Shown here: positions 63,154 through 64,000 of the stretch, piece after piece | How the letters are laid out: each line of letters opens with the position of its first letter | Position numbering within the stretch: the first letter of the stretch is position 1 | NCBI RefSeq assembly: GCF_042660205.1 | Contig: NZ_JBHSTQ010000003.1 | Coordinates: 62,001-126,000 of the forward strand | Length of the DNA stretch: 64,000 bases | Direction: 5' to 3' | DNA from: Sporolactobacillus kofuensis | Lineage (GTDB): Bacteria > Bacillota > Bacilli > Bacillales > Sporolactobacillaceae | The notes under the pieces: model-generated | Told to the model about the DNA's origin: nothing | The model's database searches: none | Seen by the model: the letters and a program-made list of their open reading frames with translations, nothing else | Position numbers and translations under genes: made by a program

Positions 63154-64000
63154 ATGAACACATTGATCAAAAAGTTAATTGGCTTTTCGATGGGGCCGGT
63201 CATTGGCGCGATGATTTCCTTTATCACGATTCCTGTGACCACCTATTTTATTAATCCTGCCGAATATGGAAAAGCAAGCATGTTCTTACTTTTTCAAGCA
63301 ATGGTTGGAACATTTCTCTTTCTTGGGATCGATCAAGCCTATACACGCGAATATCACCCTGCTTCCGATAAAACTCAGTTGTTTCAAAATGCGTTGTTGC
63401 TGCCTTTGGCACTGGCAATGATTGTTCTGATCGCGACGCTACTCGTACCGACCCTATTTTCCAAAGTACTGTTCGGAAGCCAGCATTATATTCTCCCGAC
63501 AATACTCTTTGGGATTATGACCATTTTCATGGTGCTAGAGCGTTTTCTCTTGCTCTCCATACGAATGCGCGAAAAAGCGTTCGAATATTCGCTGCAAACT
63601 ATTCTTGTAAAATTGGCCGTCTTGCTGCTTACGTTATTCTTCATTTTTTTCATCCGTCGGGATTTTCTAGCCGTTGTTTATTCTGCCGTGCTGGGTCAAA
63701 TTAGCGGAGATCTTTACTTATTCTGGCGTTACAGGAACTTGCTGAGGATGAAAGATTTCCATCTCGATAAGACATTGCTTGTAGCCTTAACCAAATTCGG
63801 TTTGCCCATTGTCATCGCGACCTCACTCTCTAGTCTGCTTAATGGCATGGATCGGCTAGCACTCCGTTTGTGGAGTGATTTTGATCAGATCGGTATTTTC
63901 TCCGCAACCTTGAAAATAGCTGCCGTTCTGTCTGTCATTCAAACGAGCTTCACCAGCTTCTGGATTCCCACTGCATATCGTTGGTACTCAGAGGGACGAT
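63154..64000 (+). CDS. Second TuaB-like polysaccharide flippase, cut by window edge
   Basis: The first ~282 residues of a MOP-family flippase from ATG 63154 (GTAGGTGG upstream). It begins IKKLIGFSMGPVIGAMISFITIPVTTYFINPAEYGKASMF, aligning closely over its whole visible length with the flippase at 57921-59351, including GIDQAYTREY, RRDFLAVVYSA-LGQ and TSFW(I/V)PTAYRWYSE. So a second surface-polysaccharide locus probably begins here and runs right of the window, divergent from the tua operon. Confidence 0.9.
   Translation, partial: MNTLIKKLIGFSMGPVIGAMISFITIPVTTYFINPAEYGKASMFLLFQAMVGTFLFLGIDQAYTREYHPASDKTQLFQNALLLPLALAMIVLIATLLVPTLFSKVLFGSQHYILPTILFGIMTIFMVLERFLLLSIRMREKAFEYSLQTILVKLAVLLLTLFFIFFIRRDFLAVVYSAVLGQISGDLYLFWRYRNLLRMKDFHLDKTLLVALTKFGLPIVIATSLSSLLNGMDRLALRLWSDFDQIGIFSATLKIAAVLSVIQTSFTSFWIPTAYRWYSEGR

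Overview
The window reads as chromosomal DNA of a low-to-mid GC, spore-former-type Firmicute (Bacillales; a Sporolactobacillaceae-like or neighbouring lineage is possible, but I cannot fix the genus). Reasons: strong AAGGAGG-type ribosome sites, many TTG/GTG starts, sigma-A type promoters, U-tailed hairpin terminators, a teichuronic-acid (tua) operon and Bacillus-like gene families. There is no phage, insertion sequence, plasmid or CRISPR signature. About 50 genes are supported.

Layout. 1-3.6 kb: pentose-phosphate pair tal-tkt (tkt cut by the window edge) and a homocysteine methyltransferase. 3.7-6.3 kb: a P-type Ca2+ ATPase. 6.4-14 kb is a visibly AT-richer accessory stretch with a frameshifted acetyltransferase, several small membrane or unknown proteins, and a 1294-residue secreted pectinesterase carrying fibronectin-III and SH3-like repeats. 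14-19.6 kb: a transmembrane flavocytochrome followed by a lipoprotein with two cytochrome-b5 domains, a SnoaL-like protein, a YdcZ-Crp/Fnr-YdcZ set and a K+ channel. 19.7-26.1 kb: tRNA-Ala(GGC), flavodoxin, VOC protein, a DsbB-type oxidoreductase, acetyltransferases, a pentapeptide-repeat protein and a membrane-anchored metallophosphatase. 26.3-39.9 kb: a peptide island with an eight-gene operon (Dpp/Opp-type ABC importer plus three M20 peptidases), two divergent M20 genes and a DauR/YheO-type regulator. 40-45.8 kb: an OmpR-type two-component system divergent from a GT2 plus GT-C-like glycosylation pair. 45.9-51.4 kb: a five-gene polyamine operon. 52-62 kb: a nine-gene tua operon. At the right edge a second TuaB-like flippase starts on the + strand and is cut by the edge.

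How they fit together. Cell-surface work dominates: the tua operon (UDP-sugar dehydrogenase, priming transferase, glycosyltransferases, flippase, polymerase, chain-length protein), an undecaprenyl-phosphate-type sugar modification pair beside its own sensor system, and a wall-binding pectinase. The peptide island looks like a scavenging module importing peptides or N-acyl amino acids and hydrolysing them inside the cell. The polyamine operon holds both the AdoMet decarboxylase/spermidine synthase route and the carboxy(nor)spermidine dehydrogenase/decarboxylase route.

The least explained signal is a family of degenerate tandem arrays at four loci (about 6.5, 8.6, 24.5-24.95 and 62.2-62.46 kb). 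Units begin TTxGGTTCGGTTTT or TTCGTTACGATTTT and recur every 21 nt, with an occasional 19-nt step. Three 21-nt steps plus one 19-nt step give an exact 82-nt higher-order period at two unlinked loci. Two arrays end in the same ~36-nt module, and one array supplies the 3' end of a protein gene. A possible PhoP-box array lies directly upstream of the tua operon.
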